Notes: generated by a model not told the origin, from the sequence alone. DNA of 64,000 nt from Adiantum capillus-veneris (GCA_014529385.2 CM043968.1:23716513-23780512), one strand, 5' to 3'; positions 33,925-45,593 are shown, numbered from the stretch's first letter. Numbers and translations: made by a program.

Positions 33925-36900
33925 GATACAAAGAGCACCCTATAACCTTAGGGCCATAGGGTTCTTTTTGTGATGGATAGAAAACCTATGGCTCTAAGGC
34001 CACAAGAGCACAAAGAGGTTACTAACCACCACAAAAAGCACCCTATGGCCTTAGGGTATCCTTTGGCATTAAGGACATAGGGTGCTCTTTGTGATGGTTA
34101 GTAACCTCTTTGTGCTCTTGTGGACTTAGGGACATAGGGTTATTAGCTATCTCAAAGAGCACCCTATGGCCTTAGGGCCATAGGGTTTCTAGGGCCATAT
34201 GGTGTTCTTTGTGGTGGTTAGTAACCACCACAAAAAGCAGAAAAAGCTTTTTTATGGTTAGTAACCACAAAAAGCACCATGTGGCCTTAGGACATAGGGT
34301 CTCTAGCCATCACAAAGAGCACCCTCCCCTATGGCCCTAAGGCCATAGGGCCATAGGGTTTCTAGCTTACACAAAGAGATCCGGCCATAGGGTTTCTAGC
34401 TTACACAAAGATCTCCCTATGGCCTTATGGCCATAGGGTTACTAGCCATCACAAAGAGCAACATGTGGCTTTAGGGCCATAGGGTTTCTAGAAGTCACAA
34501 AGAGAAACCTATGGCCTTAGGGCCATAGGGTCCTAAGGCCATAGGGTGCTCTTTGCGACTTCTAGAAACCCTATGGCACTAAGGCCACAATAGCACAAAA
34601 AGGTTAGTAATAACGACCACACAAAACACCCTATGGCCTTAGGGCATCCTTTGGCGTTAAGGCCATAGGGTGCTCTTTGTGGTGGTTAGTAACCTCTTTT
34701 TTCTCTTGTGGACTTAGGGACATAGGGTTATTAGCTATCACAAAGAGAATCCTATGGCATTAGGGCCATAGGGTTTCTAGGGACATATGGTGTTCTTTGT
34801 GATCACTAGAAATCCTATGATCTAAGGCCACACGGTGATCTTTGTGATTGCTAGTAACCCTATGGGCCTAAGGCCATAGGGAGCTCTTTGTGTAAGCTAG
34901 AAACCGTATGGACTTAGCCATCACAAAGAGGACCCTGTGGCCTTAGGGCCATAGGGTCTCTAGCCATCACAAAGAGCACCCTATGGCCTTAGAGCCATAG
35001 GGTTTCTAGCTTACACAAAGAGCACCCTATGGCCTTAGAGCCATAGGGTTTATAGCTTACACAAAGAGCACCCTATGGCCTTAGGACCAGAGGGTTTTTA
35101 GCTTTAAAAATCACCTCTGGTGGTGTTAGGACCATAGGGTTTCTAGCTAACACAAAGAGCATCTTGTGGCCTTATGGACATAGTGTTTCTAGCTAGCAAA
35201 AAGAGCACCATGTGGCCTTAAGGCCATAGGGTTTCTAGCCATCATAAAGTGCACCATGTGGCCTTTGGGACATAGGGTTTCTAACTTACACAAAGAGAAC
35301 CCTGTGGCCTAAGGGCCATAGAGTTTCTAGCCATCACAAAGAGCACCATGTGGCATTAGGGCCATAGGGCTTCTAGCTTAAACAAAGAGCTCTATGTAGC
35401 CTTAAGGCCATAGGGTCTCTAGCCATCACAAAGAGCACCATGTGGCCTTAGGACCAGAGAGTTTTTTGGTATAAAAAAACTTTCCATGTAGTGTTAGGGA
35501 CATAGGGTTTCTAGCTAACAGAAAGAGCACCATGTGGCCTTAGGGCCATAGGGTTTCTAGCCATCACAAGGTGCACCATGTGGCCTTTGGGACATAGGGC
35601 TTCTAACTTACACAAAGAGAACCCTATGGCCTTAGGGTCATCGAGTTTCTAGCTAACAAAAAGAGCACCATGTGGCCTTAGGGCCATAGGATTTCTAGCT
35701 AACAAATAGACCACCATGTGACCTTAATCCATAGTGTTTGTATCTAACAAAAAGAGAACCATGTGGTCCATAGGATTTTTAGCTTACACAAAGAGATCCC
35801 TATGGACAGTCCATAGGGTTTCTAGCTTACACAAAGAACTCCCTATGGCCCTATGGCCACATGGTGCTCTTTTTATTAGATACAAACACTCTAGCCATCA
35901 CAAAGAGCATTTGTGGCCTTAGGGCCATACGGTTTCTAAAAGTCACAAAGAGCACCCTATGGCCTTAGGTCCATAGGGTTCTCTTTGTGATGGCTAGAAA
36001 ACCTATGGCTCTAAGGCCACAATAGCATAAAGAGATTACTATAACGACCACAAAGAGTACCCTATGTCGTTAGGGAATCCTTTGGCATTTAGGCCATAGG
36101 GTGCTCTTTGTGGTGTTTAGTAACCTCTTTGTGCTCTTGTGGACTTAGGGACAAAGGGTTATTAGCTATGACAAAGAGCACCCTATGGCCCTAAGGCCAT
36201 AGGGTTTCTAGCACCATATAGTGTTCTTTGTGATCGCTAGAAATCCTATGGATCTAACGCCACACAGTGCTCTTTGAGATGGCTAGTAACCCTATGGCCC
36301 TAAGGCCATAGGGAGCTCTTTGTGCAAGCTAGAAACCCTATGGCCTTAGCCATCACAAAGAGGACATGTGGCCTTAGGTCCATAGGGTCTCTGGCCATCA
36401 CAAAGAGAACCCTATGGCCTTAGGACCAGAGGGTTTTTAGCTATTAAAAAAATCACCATGTGGTGGTGTTAGGACTATAGGGTTTCTAGCTAACACAAAG
36501 AGCACATTGTGGCCTTATGGCCATAGTGTTTCTAGCTAAAAAAAGAGCACCCTGTGGCCTTAGGGCCATAGGGTTTCTAGCCATCACAAAGTGCACCGTG
36601 TGGCCTTTGGGACATGGTTTCTAACTTACACAAAGAGAACCCTGTGGCCTTAGGGCCATAGAGTTTCTAGCCATCACAAAGAGCACCATGTGGCATTAGG
36701 GCCATAGGGCTTCTAGCTTAAACAAAGAGCTCTATGTGGCCTTAGGGCCATAGGGTTACTAGCCATCACAAAGAGCACCCTATGGCTTTAGGGCACAACA
36801 ATTTCTAACCATAAAAAAGAGCACCCTATGGCCTTAGGGAACCCTGTGACCTTAGGGTCATAGGGTTTTTAGCCAACAAAAAGAGAACCCTATGACCTTA

Positions 36901-37180
36901 GGACCATAGGGGTTCTAGCTAGCAAAAAGACCACCGTGTGGCCATAGTGTTTCTATCTAGCAAAAGTAGCACCATGTGGCCTTAGGGCTATGTAAATCTC
37001 TTTGTGATGGTTAGAGACGGCCCTAAGTTCGCAGATGCTCTATGTGATGGCTAGGGCTTCTAGCCATCACAAAGAGAATCCTATGGCCTTAGGTCCATAG
37101 GGTTTCTTGCTAACATAAAGAGCATCCTATGGCCTTAAGGCCATAGGGTTATTAGCCACCATAAAAAAGAGCACCATGTG
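33925..37180. repeat. 46-bp hairpin minisatellite array with orientation switches
   Basis: About 3.2 kb of diverged units such as CACAAAGAGCACCCTATGGC, then CTTAGGGCCATAGGGTTTCTAG. Clear neighbouring units are 46 bp apart (for example 34975 and 35021). The core has perfect 10-bp arms CCCTATGGCC and GGCCATAGGG around TTAG. Unit orientation flips several times. A larger block containing GTAACCTCTTTGTGCTCTTG recurs near 34110, 34690 and 36122, so there is a higher-order pattern. Confidence 0.9.
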
Positions 37181-39354
37181 GCCTTAGGAAGTCTAATTAG
37201 ATTAGAGGGCACTCTATGGACTTAGGACCCAGTGACTATAGATTATTATGTCTAGGCTTACGAATGAGGACACATCTTAGAAAGAAACTTGAAGGCAATG
37301 GGGTTCATTAGATTAGAGTGCACCCTGTGGCCCTAGGTCCATAGGATGCCAATGTGGAATCTATGAAGGGTTTTTAGGCCACTCAAGAGCACCCAAATGA
37401 GCACCATGAACATATGAAAATTGATTTGATTAGAGGGAACCCTATGGACCCAGGGCCCAAATACTATAGATTAAGTAGTCCAAGCTTACAAAAGAGGTCA
37501 CATCTTAGAAATAAACCAGAAGGCATAGGGGTTTTTCCCACTACATGCATTGTCATGTAGACATGGGGGTGCACTTATGTGACACCCATGAATATAGGCA
37601 TTGACCGATAAAGACAAGATAATAACCCGGTGGTCCTGACCTCTAGTACTTGTACTCTTAACAAGTCTTATTAGGTATCTGATAATTTTTTGCCATTGAA
37701 ATTGTTCTGATTACAACGTGTTCAAAATGGTCTATTAAATGGATTTGACTAGCACCTAGGGACTCTATCGTGACACATAATTAGAGAAATAGGAACCAAT
37801 GTTCGTCCAGAGACTCATATTCTCCACATGTGCAATATGTCTCATATGATGATGTTATTAAAAAAAGGCATTCCTCAAGTAAAAGATAAACTTGTGTATG
37901 GAGGTAGCTATAAACACTCAGCAACATGAGTGAGAGGGACCCTCATGAACCTTGCTCCACACTAGCTAAACCAAATTGCATCATAGTTCCTAGACCATGT
38001 TTCACACCTTGTGACTAACAATATGTGCCAAAAAAAATCCTACCATGCTGGACTATAATTGTTTGAATAAGGAGTGAACCCTTGATTGTATTAGAATAAA
38101 CAATTAAGAGAGAAAGTAACAGATTGCAGAAATGGTACCTTGTACACAACTTTTGTGTTGCCTTGGCAATCTGAAGTCCTTGGTCAGATTTTGCAAAGAA
38201 CATAGCTAAGACCACCACAAGCCACTGTGCTACCAATAGGGAACTTAGTAGCTTGCTAAAGTGAACTTAGCCCTACCCCTTGAATTGAGAACTTCTTTCC
38301 TTGAAAGTACAAGTGTGAAGAGACCAATCAATGAACATCAACAATTATGGAGTGATTTATCATTAGCTGGGTCATACCCCTTTATAAAAAAAACTCATAT
38401 AGACACAATCAATGCTATAGAGTAAATAACATATCCTCTCAATTTGGAATCATATTCACAACAACTAGATCATAAAACAATCTTATCTCCCCATGAAAAG
38501 AAGAGAAAAATCACCCAAACCAAAAAGAAGTTAGTCATACTATATATTCTTTGTTTTCTTTAATAGGAGATTATTGGCCTTGAGGCTCTCTTAGTAGATT
38601 CATGATATCCCATGATTTAGTTGCTTGATAGGGAGGCCATGCCTACTTTCTATGGATGGAAATCATCATCTATAGTGCATGCACCTTATGCATATAACCA
38701 ATGATAGAGAGTGCCCGCTACTAAAGTCATATGCAACAAACACAAGCAAATATACCAGCCTCATTGTTAAGAAGGAGAATATTGCAACTATGGGTAACTA
38801 TTGCAACAACATCAATAGGAGAATCACTAATAAAACCCATTGAACACAAACAAGGTCTTACCTTGTATTAAAGAATTGTGCAATTACATTGCATATGGAG
38901 ACCATGTCAAGTTGAATCCACCATGCTTAGAAGACCTTGACAATAATTAAGTCCTCGACAAAGTAGCTGGTGTCATAGTGGAAGCATAAACAATGATGGA
39001 GTGGAATTAATTCCACATTACTAGCATGCCATGCATGTAAATCAAGAAAATAAAGTGATAAGTCTTTGGCTACAACAACAAGCTCAATAGTTTTAGCGGA
39101 TACCAAAGTCCCTTGCTAGTATTGGCATGGATACATCACAATTTGATGTTGTCAAATGTAAAATGTGAGCTTATATCCGCATATTTCCAATGCCCCAAAT
39201 GTGTCTCCCACCTACCATTGCAGTAGAGGATTCTCCTCCTCCAGTGATGAATGTTATGCCATCAGTGATTCATGCAGAGATGATAGCATATCACTCACAT
39301 GTTCCCTTTCTCATTTTGGATCTCACTTTAGATGCTTTGCTTGCATAGAATGAG
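37181..39354. other. Low-complexity flank, no gene seen
   Basis: Two loose copies of a unit of about 220 bp (ATTAGAGGG to AGGCAATGGGG, near 37200 and 37430) border the satellite. Beyond 37600 I recognise no coding domain. An antisense 73-codon frame at 38015-38236 has no family features. Confidence 0.35.
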
Positions 39355-40187
39355 GGTTATCCATGAAAGACTTGAGAAATGCCAATCACTTTCTTGGTAT
39401 GCGCATAAAGAGAGATAGGAAACGTGGAATTCTTGAATTGTCTCAAGAAAAGTACATCCACAAGGTCTTACAACATTTTAGTATGCAAGGGGGAAGTCAT
39501 TGAGTACCCCAATCCAAGCATATTTAAAAATCAGCAAGAAAGATTCTCCCAAGATAGATGTTGAGAAAGAGGAAATGGCAAAAGTGCCATAATCTGCAAC
39601 AGTTGGCAGTTTGATGTACGCTATTGTAGCACAAGACCATACATTGCACATGTAGTGGGAGTAGTTAGTAGGTACATGTCAAACCCTGGCAAGAAGCAAT
39701 GGGAAGCAGTGAAGTAAATCCTCAGATACCTGAAGGGTACAACTATCAAGTGTTTATGCTTCGAGAACAACAATGATCTATTGTGCGTTACACGGATGTA
39801 GATTATGCGGGTTGTGTGGATAATAGAAGATCCACATATGGCTATGTGTTCATGTTTGTTGAAGCGACTATCTCTTGGGGATCGTGTCTCCAAGACTTCA
39901 CGTCTTCATCTACCACTGATGCAGAGTATGTTGCTGCGTCTGACGCTAGCAAGGAAGCCATATGGTTAGTTCATCTAGTGGGAGATTTGGGCATTCACGA
40001 GGTTCTAGTACTGCATTGTGATAGTCAGAGTGCCATTGCTTTGGCAAAGAATCCGGTGTTTCATTCAAAGTACAAACACATAGAGATCAGATACCATGTG
40101 ATACAAGATGTATTGGCTAGCAAGCGCATTGAGCTTGTCAAGGTTCACATTGACAACAACCCCGTAGATGCTCTAATGAAGAGCTAA
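39355..40187 (+). pseudogene. pol: Second copia family: RT end and RNase H, decayed
   Basis: Encodes MKDLRNANHFLGMRIKRDRK and LELSQEKYIHKVL (end of RT) in a frame with many stops, then an open RNase H frame from 39783: YTDVDYAGCVDNRRSTYGYV, SSSTTDAEYVAASDASKEAIW, CDSQSAIALAKNPVFHSKYK. The catalytic D, E and D are in place. It is clearly diverged from element X (YADADMAGDKDTRRSTTGY), so it is a different, older family inside the foreign block. Confidence 0.82.
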
Positions 40188-40307
40188 GCCTTAGAGCATT
40201 TTACACACTGCATAGAGCTTATGGGTGTAGGATGAAGCCTAAACAATGCTTCATCAACTTTGTATAGACTAACTATACTGACGCGACTATTGGCCACCCT
40301 GACCTTC

Positions 40308-40495
40308 AAGTGGGAGGTTGTTGGGGTGTAGGTCAGGTGGCCATGGGAAGCACCCCCTATTCACTTACTCTCTAATGAATATAGGGAGAGAAAGTGAGAG
40401 TTGACTCTAAATCTCACTTTCCTACTTCACTAACCCAAGTGCTGTGTATGCTCTTTATCTCCTCTCTCCTTCCCTCTCTTGCACTCACCGCATGG
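40308..40495 (+). repeat. PPT and LTR start of the second copia family
   Basis: AAGTGGGAGGT at 40308-40318, then TGTTGGGGTGTAGG from 40319, the usual PPT-LTR junction. The LTR is truncated near 40495, where an unrelated gag scrap begins. Confidence 0.65.
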
Positions 40496-40497
40496 CG

Positions 40498-40760
40498 TTC
40501 CTACATGAAATGTGGCCCAAGTCGTAAAGTGGCTCTCTGCAAATTGATTGTACCATTTATCTGATAAGCCATCCAAGGTTGATGGGAAGAGTACCAAATA
40601 GGCATCTTCTCTGTTGAGACCACGACCCCTATAGAGAGATACAAATCTCATAGCATGGTCGTCTGCATCCTTTATGGAGAGACCTTTGAAAGTCGAGAAC
40701 TTGATGTTGGTTAGCTCCTCTATGGCTATCTGCTCCTAAGATTGTTGCTCAAGCGGTTTC
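40498..40760 (-). pseudogene. gag: gypsy gag fragment
   Basis: The minus strand encodes IEELTNIKFSTFKGLSIKDA, then AYLVLFPSTLDGLSDKWYNQ and HFTTWATF, the core of a Ty3/gypsy gag. The sequence does not match the other gag genes here, so it is another family. Both ends are truncated. Confidence 0.65.
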
Positions 40761-40849
40761 TGTAACATCGTGGGTGAGAACTGTACTAGGAAAGGTGACC
40801 TAGGAGGGGAAGAACTGGTTGAGGGAGTGGAGGTAGCTAGGGAGGAAGG

Positions 40850-41035
40850 TGGGGGTAGACTCCACTAGACTAGGGTGAGAGACTACTAGACCAGACGAGA
40901 GACTAGACCAGGACCAGTGACTAGACCAAGAAGAGAAACTAGACCAACTAGCCTAGACTAGCGTGGACTAGACCAAGCTGGTAAAGGGGAATTTGGACAA
41001 GACCAAGCTGGACCAGAGTAGTTGAGACTAGCAGA
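40850..41035 (+). repeat. Degenerate CTAGAC-rich repeats
   Basis: Many imperfect copies of GACTAGACCA spaced 10-25 bp. The remainder to 41954 is AT-rich and shows nothing recognisable. Confidence 0.6.
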
Positions 41036-42023
41036 AACATAGGAGAGAGCTTAAAACCAACTAGCTCCTTGACCTGTAGGGGCAACTAAGTGAGACTTAG
41101 GTTGAGGTCCCACCGAGCATGCCAAAAGTGAGAGCACATGTAGCGAAGATAATGTCTCATGCTCCCTACTGTGGTTTCTCCTCATCATAGGGGATTCACT
41201 AATATTGGGAAGGAGATGCCACCTACGTGCATTCCATTAGGAAAACCTCCCCTATATACAGGCCTAGTCCCCTACCTATGAAGATTGAAGCGCTAATATA
41301 ACCCCCTCCATACGGTCTTCGTAGTATTAACATGACTCCCTACCTTATATGTAAAATTAATTCAATAGCTTAAAGAAAATTCCAAGAACTCCATGATTTT
41401 TTTTACTAGAGTTTCCCCTATAAAGAAACCAAATTCGCAAATTTACATGTGCCACCTACTTTTAGTATTCCTACATGGGATTTAAGGCTTTGTAATCAAA
41501 GAGTATACCCAATATCTTTGGACTCAAATACTTTGCAAAATTGAAAGTTATTTGATTTAAAATGAAGAAATTAAAAAAAAAAACTTATAACCACTTCAAA
41601 TCTCAAGTTACAGCTGAACAATAACCTTAGGAAAACCATACATGTGAAAGTTACATACTAAATGAGTTGTGAACTTCATAGTACAATTTTCAAAAATCAA
41701 TTTAGATCACACAAATTCAAAAGGGAGTCTTTCCAATGTTAATAGAAAGTTTGTCAACCTGCAAGATACAACAATTTATATGAGAATTGCCAAAAAAATC
41801 ATCCCTAGATAGAATAGTTTAATCTATCTTTGATAGTTATTTAGATTGATAACTTCATTTTTATGTCATAAAGATAAAAACATTATAATCAACCTTTCAA
41901 ATTGACCAAGCAGCGTATGACGTAATTAGGGTTACCTTTCACATAGTCATTAAAGACTTTTGTGATAGCAATGGCATTCGGAGGCAAAGCACAACCCCAA
42001 GGACACCTCACCAAAATGGGATT

Positions 42024-43586
42024 TTGGAAAGGATGAACAGAACAATCATGGAACGAGCACGAAGCATGCGGCTACATGCAGGCCTACGGCTTGAGCTTTG
42101 GGAGGAAGCTGTAAGTACGTATGTGTACTTAATCAATCGGTCACCCTCAACGGCATTGGATGGGGGAGTTCCAGAAGAGGCATGGACAGGTAAACCGGTG
42201 AATTATGCATTTCTCAAAGTGTTTGGGTGTGAGGCTTTCATGCACATAGATAGAAGCCTAAGATCAAAGTTAGATGCAAAGTACAAAAAGTGTTTCTTCA
42301 TTGGCTATGGAGAAGGAGACTTTGGGTATCGCCTATGGAATCTTGAAGATGGTAAAATATTAAGGAGTAGGGATGTAATTTTTAACGAACAAAATATGTA
42401 CAAAGATTACTTGGAAAGAAAACAAACAAAAGAAACAGGTGATGAGTACATGGAGCTTGAGGATGGTGAAGACTCAAGGACTGCAAACGGTGACAATGTG
42501 CAACAACGTCAACCAAATGAGGAGCCTCAACCTATTCCGCGAAGATCTACAAGAGCAAGTAGACCTCCAGAAAGGTTTGTTCCTTCCTTCAACCTTCTCT
42601 TGATCTCAGATTCTGGAGAGCCGGAATCATATGAAGAAGCTATGCAACATGAATCCAAAGAAGAATGGACGAAGAGCATGCAAGTGGAGATGGACTCACT
42701 ACATCGCAACCAAACATGGGAGTTGGTTGAGTTGCCTAAAGGTAAGCGGGCACTTCAAAACAAATGGGTGTACAAGCTAAAGGAAGAAGAAGGTGGGAAG
42801 AAAAGGTACAAGTCTAGGCTTGTGGTAAAAGGTTTTTCTCAAAAGAAAGGTATTGACTTCAATGATATATTTTCTCCTGTTGTAAAAATGAACTCAATTA
42901 GGCTTGTCTTAAGCCTTGTGGCTGCTCATGATCTAAATCTCGAGCAAATGGATGTAAATACGGCATTCCCTCACGGTGACTTAGAGGAGGAAATCTACAT
43001 GCTTCAACCAAAGGGTTATGAAGTAAAAGGTAAGGAGAAAATGGTTTGCAGATTAAAGAAGAGCTTGTATGGTTTAAAGCAAGCATCAAGACAATGGTAC
43101 TTGAAGTTTGATCGATGGATGTTGGATCATGGATTCACAAGATGCAACTCGGATCACTGCGTCTACACGGAGAATTTGGGAGATGGGAAATTCATCATCC
43201 TAATGTTGTATGTTGATGACATGTTGATTTCAAGTGCTAACATGCAGGACATCAAAGACCTAAAAGAGGAGCTGTCCAAATCTTTTTCACTGAAAGATTT
43301 AGGTGCTGCAAAGAGGATACTTGGTATGAAAATATCAAGGGACAGGACGAAGAAGACAATAAAGCTATCTCAAGAAGATTACATCAAGAAGGTACTAGAA
43401 AGGTTTGCAATGAAAAATGCAAAACCAGTTTCTACACCTTTGGCTGGTCATTTTAAACTAACGAAGGATATGTGTCCAAAGACACAAGAGGAGATAGCCT
43501 ATATGTCTAAAGTTCCATATGCTGCAGCGGTAGGTTCTCTAATGTATGCTATGGTCTGGACAAGGCCAGACCATAGCATACATTAG
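42024..43586 (+). CDS. pol: Copia integrase C-terminus and reverse transcriptase (copy 2), longest open pol frame
   Basis: 520 uninterrupted codons. The frame begins in the integrase core just before the NRTIMERARSMRLHAGL segment. It continues through the integrase C-terminal region (VFGCEAFMHI, RSKLDAKYKKCFFIGY), an acidic linker, and RT: EEWTKSMQVEMDSL, LVVKGFSQKKGID, NLEQMDVNTAFPHGDL (motif A), SLYGLKQASRQWYLKF, MLYVDDMLIS (YVDD at 43209-43220), LGMKISRDR, and the start of the RNase H link (PVSTPLAGHFKL). It ends where an inverted duplication begins at 43560. Its 5' part is missing, so it cannot be a complete polyprotein. Confidence 0.9.
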   Translation: MERMNRTIMERARSMRLHAGLRLELWEEAVSTYVYLINRSPSTALDGGVPEEAWTGKPVNYAFLKVFGCEAFMHIDRSLRSKLDAKYKKCFFIGYGEGDFGYRLWNLEDGKILRSRDVIFNEQNMYKDYLERKQTKETGDEYMELEDGEDSRTANGDNVQQRQPNEEPQPIPRRSTRASRPPERFVPSFNLLLISDSGEPESYEEAMQHESKEEWTKSMQVEMDSLHRNQTWELVELPKGKRALQNKWVYKLKEEEGGKKRYKSRLVVKGFSQKKGIDFNDIFSPVVKMNSIRLVLSLVAAHDLNLEQMDVNTAFPHGDLEEEIYMLQPKGYEVKGKEKMVCRLKKSLYGLKQASRQWYLKFDRWMLDHGFTRCNSDHCVYTENLGDGKFIILMLYVDDMLISSANMQDIKDLKEELSKSFSLKDLGAAKRILGMKISRDRTKKTIKLSQEDYIKKVLERFAMKNAKPVSTPLAGHFKLTKDMCPKTQEEIAYMSKVPYAAAVGSLMYAMVWTRPDHSIH

Positions 43587-43913
43587 AGACCACTACATGT
43601 GCAATGTCTAGACAAGGCCAGACATTGCACATGCAGTGGGAGTTGTGAGTAGGTTCATGGACAACCCAGGTAAAGAGCATTGGCAAGCTGTGAAGTGGAT
43701 ACTTAGGTATCTAAAAGGGACAACAACAAATGCTTTGTATTTTGGAGGAACTGATATTTTTTTAGAAGGGTATGCTGATGCAGATATGGCAGGTGACAAA
43801 GATACTCGAAGGAGCACTACTGGCTATGTGTTCACGGTTGGAGGCACAGTAGCATAGGCCAGACCACTACATGTGCAATGTCTGGACAAGGCCAGACATT
43901 GCACATGCAGTGG
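43536..43913. repeat. Three inverted repeats at copia rearrangement
   Basis: 43536-43559 / 43566-43589 are perfect 24-bp arms around ACAAGG. 43590-43609 / 43620-43639 are 20-bp arms with one mismatch. 43864-43885 / 43892-43913 are 22-bp arms with one mismatch, again around ACAAGG. The normal sequence has only the short seed GTCTGG-ACAAGG-CCAGAC. Confidence 0.9.
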
Positions 43914-44461
43914 GAGTTGTGAGTAGGTTCATGGACAACCCAGGTAAAGAGCATTGGCAAGCTGTGAAGTGGATACTTAGCTATCTAAAAGGGACAACAA
44001 CAAATGCTTTGTATTTTGGAGGAACTGATATTTTTCTAGAAGGGTATGCTGATGCAGATATGGCAGGTGACAAAGATACTCGAAGGAGCACTACTGGCTA
44101 TGTGTTCACGGTTGGAGGCACAGTAGTAAGCTGGGCTTCAAAGCTGCAGAAAGTGGTTTCACTTTCTACCACGGAAGCAGAGTATGTAGCAATGACCGAG
44201 GCAAGCAAAGAAATTCTGTGGCTTCACAGATTCTTAGAAGAGCTTGGATTCAAACAAGACAATTGTGTCTTGTACAGTGATAGCCAAAGCGCTATCCATC
44301 TTGCGAAGAACTCAGCCTTTCATTCAAGGACAAAGCACATTGAGGTGAGATATCACTTCATACGCACTCTTTTGGATGAGGGACAACTAAAGCTAGGAAG
44401 GTGCATACAAGTGAAAATCCTGCAGACATGTTTACAAAGGTGGTCAACAAGGAGAAGTTGA
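43616..44461 (+). pseudogene. pol: Copia RNase H with tandem duplication (copy 2)
   Basis: The segment GACATTGCACATGCAGTGGG to GGAGGCACAGTAG occurs twice (from 43619 and from 43894). The second copy runs on through VVSWASKLQKVVSLSTTEAEYVAM and DSQSAIHLAKNSAFHSRTKH, so it is the original. RNase H catalytic residues (D of YADADMAG, E of TEAEYV, D of YSDSQS) are present. A one-base loss near 44399 ends the frame at 44461. Confidence 0.8.
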
Positions 44462-44556
44462 GATTTTGCTCATCTTCAATCGGCATTCAAGGATAAGAAG
44501 CCAGAATGGAAAGCAGTCACAGGTTTGGTTTGGAGATCAGTCTCCAAGTGGGAGAT

Positions 44557-45202
44557 TGTTAAGTATGGAGCCTGATTTACCCTTGTAATTTTCTGTGGTA
44601 AAAGCGCACATTTGTAAGGCCCCCATTATGAGGAGAAGCCATCGTGCGTGAAGGAAAATCACTCACTGGAAACCAAAATTTTCACGGACAAGAATCACGG
44701 GCAACTTTAAAGGAATATTCTTTTTCGCCGGAATATTATTGCCGGACGGCGGCCGGAAAGTGGTCGGAAAACAACCGGTCGGTTGGCCGGTGGCCGGTAG
44801 TCAATGGCCGATGGCCGGGGGTCGGAAGTCAATGGCCGGTGGTCGAATTCAATGGCTGGTGGCCGAATTCAAAAGCGGACTTGTCTTCTCAAGGGCGGCC
44901 ACACATGGGCGGATTGGAGGGTCCGATTTGGACTTATTCGCACAAGTGCGACTACACATGGCTGTCTCTCATAAGAGAGGGCAGCCCTTTTGGCCTATAA
45001 AAGGAGGCCATTTCTACACACATTTCATAGTGTGAAGTTGATGCAACAAGGTGAGTGTGAGGTGGTGAGAGTGAAGCAAGGCGGGAGCTCCATTAAGGGT
45101 ATAATCCCTTTGTAAACTACTTCTTGTTTTGAAGTACTAAAGCCATTGAGTGGCTGCTTTCCCGTGGACGTAGCCCACATTAGGTGAACCACGTATATCG
45201 TG

Positions 45203-45233
<31 letters not shown>

Positions 45234-45323
45234 CCTACTCTATAATCTCGTGTATATAAATCTGTCTCTCTCCATTAAGTAATCTAGTCAATTATCTATT
45301 TAGCTACGTCTTATTTCCTAACA
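44557..45323 (+). repeat. Copia 3' LTR
   Basis: 767 bp, TGTTAAGT to CCTAACA, preceded by the PPT at 44546-44555. It shares the AAAGGAATATTC and GGTTGGCCGG variants with the 5' LTR. Confidence 0.92.
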
Positions 45324-45328
45324 AGAGA
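45324..45328 (+). other. Target site duplication, right
   Basis: AGAGA directly after the copia LTR ending at 45323. It pairs with 27871-27875 and proves that the outer two LTRs belong to one insertion. Confidence 0.8.
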
Positions 45329-45565
45329 GAGTTTAGGAGGCCTGTAGAAGAGACCCTCAAACGAAGACTCTGTCCCATACGAGAGGAGGAATCCAAAGAG
45401 CAAGAAGTAATAAACTTTAAGTTCTTCTGAAGATGTGGCTACACGAAGACGGCGATCTAGACGATCGCCAACTCCTCCCAAGAAAAAAATATCAACACAC
45501 GGTCCTTCTCCTTGTCACTCCAAAAGGGAAGAGAGGAAACAAAGGAAGAAACAGATCTTTGACCT
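45324..45565 (+). pseudogene. gag: Continuation of the split gag
   Basis: Begins with the second copy of the AGAGA target duplication and aligns with the reverse complement of 19320-19562. Two TAA codons near 45410 and other changes close the frame. It ends at a poly-T run (45578-45593). Confidence 0.6.
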
Positions 45566-45593
45566 GCGATATGGGATTTTTTTTTTTTTTTTA

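Larger units (their letters stand above)
41955..44556 (+). mobile_element. Copia internal copy 2, 3' part
   Basis: Homology to copy 1 begins abruptly at 41955 (matching about 30309, inside the integrase core) and continues to the PPT. The left neighbour is unrelated AT-rich DNA. The RNase H part is rearranged (43536-44135). Confidence 0.85.
27876..45323 (+). mobile_element. Ty1/copia element X, interrupted by an 8.6-kb foreign patch and half of a second copia
   Basis: The outer LTRs (27876-28599 and 44557-45323) are flanked by AGAGA. Between them lie internal copy 1 (28600-32585), a third LTR (32586-33349), foreign DNA (33350-41954) and the 3' part of internal copy 2 (41955-44556). The outer LTRs share variants the middle LTR lacks, so the middle LTR and its flank came from another locus. 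Domain order gag-PR-INT-RT-RNase H and the initiator-Met PBS are those of Ty1/copia, probably the Tork/Tnt1 group. Confidence 0.85.

Noticed and set aside
33925-37180. Regular repeats that might suggest a CRISPR array
   Set aside because: Units are contiguous and diverged with no unique spacers, and the context is plant retrotransposons.
33925-37180. CCCTAA-like bits that might suggest telomeric repeats
   Set aside because: They are part of the 46-bp unit; no run of the 7-bp plant telomere repeat exists.
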